Positions 61,459 to 64,000 of a DNA stretch of 64,000 bases are shown here, piece by piece. A program made the position numbers and the translations under genes. The notes below the pieces were generated by a model. That model worked only from the letters and a program-made list of their open reading frames with translations, was not told where the DNA came from and searched no databases. Where the stretch lies: assembly GCF_900142805.1 (NCBI RefSeq), contig NZ_FRCF01000010.1, positions 1-64,000 on the forward strand, in the 5' to 3' direction. The DNA comes from Lacicoccus alkaliphilus DSM 16010 (lineage in GTDB: Bacteria; Bacillota; Bacilli; Staphylococcales; Salinicoccaceae). Numbering within the stretch: position 1 is the first letter of the stretch; every line of letters begins with the position of its first letter.

Positions 61459-62745
61459 TCATCTGTGATCTTCTTCTTTCCCCTCATCTTCCTGAGGTTC
61501 TTCTTTTAAAATCCTGATCGTACGGATGGTCTGATTTTCCATGATCATGACTTCGAACCTGAGACCGAGTGCCTCATTCTTGTAAACATCACCCTGCACG
61601 GGGATATCATTGAATTCCTTGAACAGATAACCTGATAAAGTATCTTCCTCTTCGGGAATCTCCGTTTCAAATTGGGTGTTCAGCCGGTGGAGCGTAATCC
61701 TGCCGTCGCAGATGATTTCATCTTTTGTCATTTTTTCGACCAGTGCATCACTTCTTACATCCGTCTCATCTTCTATGTCAAAACCGAGCATATTTTCGAT
61801 GATGTCTTCATGGGTGACGATGCCTTCGGTGCCGCCATATTCATCCAGGACAATTGCCAGGTGGCGTCTTTCCTTTGTCATCTTCCTCAGGACATCCTCC
61901 ACTGCATCAAACTCCTTGACCGTCAGAGGGTCCGTATCCGAAAAATCCAGCAGATCCTTCTCGGGTTCGAGCGACCATTTCAATAAGTATTTAGTATGGA
62001 AGACCCCAACGATATCATCCATATTTTCCTCGTAGACGGGATAACGCGTATGCATCAGGCTCACCACGGTCCCGACCACTTCTTCGTATGGTGTGTCCAC
62101 CCTGATTGCATCCATCTCGGTCCTCGGTGTCGACATGATATCTTTGACATTCAAATCCCGGAAATCCAGTATACCTTTGATCCTGTTCCTTTCCCGGACT
62201 TTCAGCACACCTTCTGCGTTCGCAATATCGATGAGGTTCACGAGCTCATCCTTCGACACGGTCCAGGAGGGCTGCTCGCCTCTTGATAATATTTTGGTGA
62301 TATTATCCGTTATGAGATTTAAAATGACCGTTATCGGTTTAAGGATGATGATGAAAAACCTTATGACCGGCATGACGAGATAAGATACCTTTTCCGGAAA
62401 AGCCGCAGCAATGGATTTTGGTACGACTTCGGCAAACAATATGATGGTGATGGTGAGTACGGCGCTGGCTGCAGCCACGCTCCATCCATATTCGAGTGCC
62501 ATGATGGTGACTAATGTCGGCAGTATGATATTGGAGATGTTGTTGCCGATCAATATGGTCGTGATGAATTCACTTGGTCTCGATACGATCCCCATCAGTC
62601 TGGCCGCCTTGCCGTCGCCATCCTGCACTTTTGCCTGAAGCTTCACTTTGTCGACTGCTGTCAGTGCCGTCTCACTGCCGGAGAAGAATAACGAAGTGAA
62701 TAATAATAGTATGACCAAAAAGATCAAAAGGCCTTCCCCCTTCAT
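61459..62745 (-). CDS. CNNM/CorC-type transporter (DUF21-CBS-CorC)
   Basis: The 428-residue protein has an N-terminal DUF21 membrane domain (about 1-195, with GNNISNIILPT), two CBS domains (about 210-330, with LDEYGGTEGIVTHEDI) and a C-terminal CorC/HlyC domain (about 345-420). Relatives export magnesium (MpfA in S. aureus). The ATG at 62745 has no ribosome site; a strong AAGGGGGAAGG within the first codons is well placed for a TTG at 62727, which may be the real start and would remove six residues. Confidence 0.92.
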   Translation of the reverse strand: MKGEGLLIFLVILLLFTSLFFSGSETALTAVDKVKLQAKVQDGDGKAARLMGIVSRPSEFITTILIGNNISNIILPTLVTIMALEYGWSVAAASAVLTITIILFAEVVPKSIAAAFPEKVSYLVMPVIRFFIIILKPITVILNLITDNITKILSRGEQPSWTVSKDELVNLIDIANAEGVLKVRERNRIKGILDFRDLNVKDIMSTPRTEMDAIRVDTPYEEVVGTVVSLMHTRYPVYEENMDDIVGVFHTKYLLKWSLEPEKDLLDFSDTDPLTVKEFDAVEDVLRKMTKERRHLAIVLDEYGGTEGIVTHEDIIENMLGFDIEDETDVRSDALVEKMTKDEIICDGRITLHRLNTQFETEIPEEEDTLSGYLFKEFNDIPVQGDVYKNEALGLRFEVMIMENQTIRTIRILKEEPQEDEGKEEDHR

Positions 62746-62793
62746 TGTTCAGGCGGTAATTTTAATTTATTCCTTTGATTATATCAGATATGA

Positions 62794-62839
62794 AATAAAA
62801 ATAAGCTTGTATCTGAAAAGATACAAGCTTATTTTTATT
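62794..62839. terminator. Bidirectional terminator between copZ and CNNM genes
   Basis: A 20-bp perfect stem (62794-62813 and 62820-62839) with a 6-base loop overlaps the copZ stop codon. It also lies ahead of the CNNM start on the same strand, so it insulates that gene. Confidence 0.93.
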
Positions 62840-63047
62840 ATTTCACTACATCGTAGCCCTGTTCTTCGATTGCTTCATTCATCTCTTCAACAGTCACTTT
62901 ATCTTCTGCGTACTCCACGGATACTGCGTTGGCGGACAGGTCGACCTCCGCTTTTTCCACGCCTGAAAGGTTTCCAAGCGCCCCTTCCACTGCACTTTTG
63001 CAATGACCGCAGGTCATGCCTTCCACTTTGATTGATGTTGTATTCAT
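62838..63047 (-). CDS. copZ: Copper chaperone CopZ
   Basis: This 69-residue ferredoxin-like HMA domain carries the copper site MTCGHC (residues 11-16). CopZ passes Cu(I) to the CopA pump. GGAGGG lies 6 nt before the ATG. It is 23 nt downstream of copA on the same strand, the common copAZ order. The regulator (CsoR or CopY) would be outside the window. Confidence 0.96.
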   Translation of the reverse strand: MNTTSIKVEGMTCGHCKSAVEGALGNLSGVEKAEVDLSANAVSVEYAEDKVTVEEMNEAIEEQGYDVVK

Positions 63048-63070
63048 AAAATACCCTCCATATATATGAT

Positions 63071-64000
63071 TTATATTTTAGTTCTTTTCAGCCTCAATGA
63101 GTTGGTCACGACACTCACCGAGCTGAATGCCATCGCAGCCCCTGCGACCCATGGTGCGAGGAAACCGAGTGCTGCAATCGGGATGCCTGCCGTATTATAG
63201 GCAAATGCCCAGAACAGGTTCTGCCTGATGTTCCTGATGGTCTTGTGACTCAGGTTGATGGCTCTCGGGATGAGCGTCAGCTCCCCGCCAAGAATGGTGA
63301 TATCCGCCGCTTCGATCGCAACTTCCGTTCCCGTACCGATCGCAATGCCTATATCGGCGGTGACCAGCGCCGGCGCATCATTCACGCCGTCCCCGACCAT
63401 CGCCACGGATTTACCCTCTGCCTGGACTTTCTTCACCTGTGCCGCCTTCTCTTCCGGCAGCACCTCGGCAATCACCGTATCGATATTGACTTCCCTGGCG
63501 ATCGCTTCTGCTGTTCTCCGGTTATCACCGGTCAGCATGATCACTTCAAGCCCCTGGTTCCTGAGCGTCGTGATCGCTTCTTTTGCCGTATCTTTCAACG
63601 TATCCTGCACGGCAACGATACCTGCAACTTCTTCATTTACAGCAATCAGCATCGCCGTCTTGCCTTCATACTCATATTGTGTCATTTCTGCATCGTATCC
63701 ATCAACTTCAATGCGCTTATCCTGCATCAATTTACGTGTGCCGACCAGGATCCGGTCCCGGCCAACAGACGCTTCGATGCCATGGCCCGGAACCGCGGTG
63801 AAATCATCCACTTCAGGGATTTCAACCGCCTTCTCGGTCGCATAGGCGATGATTGCGGTCGCAAGCGGGTGTTCAGATCCTTTTTCCGCAGCCGCCAGCA
63901 ATTTCAAAGCATCCTCATCTCCGGTGAAGTCCGTGACCTCCGGTCTGCCTTTTGTGATGGTACCCGTCTTGTCCAGGATGATGGCATCAAGATTATGCGT
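63071..64000 (-). CDS. copA: Copper-exporting P-type ATPase, C-terminal part (5' end beyond window)
   Basis: The visible 309 residues start just before the phosphorylation motif DKTGT and include SEHPLA (a copper-type P1B marker), MLTGDN, GDGVND and the last two membrane helices with [14 protein letters not shown]. It exports Cu(I) from the cytoplasm. The N-terminal copper domains and the CPC membrane site lie beyond the right edge. The reading frame is open to the last base. Partner of copZ. Confidence 0.95.
   Translation of the reverse strand, partial: THNLDAIILDKTGTITKGRPEVTDFTGDEDALKLLAAAEKGSEHPLATAIIAYATEKAVEIPEVDDFTAVPGHGIEASVGRDRILVGTRKLMQDKRIEVDGYDAEMTQYEYEGKTAMLIAVNEEVAGIVAVQDTLKDTAKEAITTLRNQGLEVIMLTGDNRRTAEAIAREVNIDTVIAEVLPEEKAAQVKKVQAEGKSVAMVGDGVNDAPALVTADIGIAIGTGTEVAIEAADITILGGELTLIPRAINLSHKTIRNIRQNLFWAFAYNTAGIPIAALGFLAPWVAGAAMAFSSVSVVTNSLRLKRTKI

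Overview
The window reads as a core chromosomal segment of a Gram-positive coccus of the Staphylococcaceae. The closest fit is a moderately halophilic, environmental relative of Staphylococcus such as Salinicoccus or Jeotgalicoccus; the genus is inferred from memory of protein style and gene order. The evidence is the order ssb-ywpF-fabZ-murA-atp operon-upp-glyA-prfA-rho-murA2-ctrA(pyrG)-rpoE-coaW, which matches Staphylococcus and partly Bacillus, together with acidic proteins, Shine-Dalgarno sites of the AGGAGG type and frequent TTG/GTG starts. I see no rRNA, tRNA, transposase, integrase, phage gene or CRISPR array.

Layout. 1-4.5 kb: a secreted LysM protein cut by the left edge and carrying a WalR-type box, a small SSB paralogue, ywpF, and the minus-strand group DUF1146-murA-epuA-fabZ. 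4.5-11.5 kb: the complete F1Fo ATP synthase operon atpIBEFHAGDC with its promoter and terminator. 11.5-18 kb: a translation and one-carbon block, prfA-prmC-tsaC-ywlE-rpiB-ywlG-glyA-upp. 18-25.9 kb: rpmE2, rho, glpX, a second murA, a small transaldolase, ywjG, pyrG with a CTP-sensing attenuator, and rpoE.

25.9-41 kb is more accessory: a double GNAT protein, a betaine-type BCCT transporter behind a leader with its own terminator, coaW, lipoproteins, OsmC, an Nramp-like transporter next to an arginase-family hydrolase, an AhpD-like protein, an old-yellow-enzyme reductase, membrane proteins of unknown role, an aldo/keto reductase, and a gamma-glutamyltransferase with a pair of short chromate-type transporters. 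41-53.4 kb: a SEC-C protein, an AEC carrier with azlCD, a HAD phosphatase, a divergent esterase/ring-cleaving dioxygenase pair, a lipoprotein, rarD, and a MarR-MMPL export pair. 53.4-64 kb: argGH under an ARG box, a stress gene under a SigB promoter, an M20 hydrolase divergent from an o-succinylbenzoate synthase/N-succinylamino acid racemase, LysE, a metallophosphoesterase, a CNNM transporter, and copZ with the 3' part of copA.

The genes serve envelope synthesis, energy, translation, nucleotide supply, osmoadaptation, and metal and redox stress. The most interesting signals are regulatory RNA and operator sites: the BCCT leader attenuator, the pyrG leader, the atpE-atpF hairpin, the WalR, SigB and ARG sites, and a compact hairpin-rich repeat near 59.8 kb. 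Two enzyme/transporter couplings also deserve a look: arginase family with Nramp-like, and GGT with ChrA.
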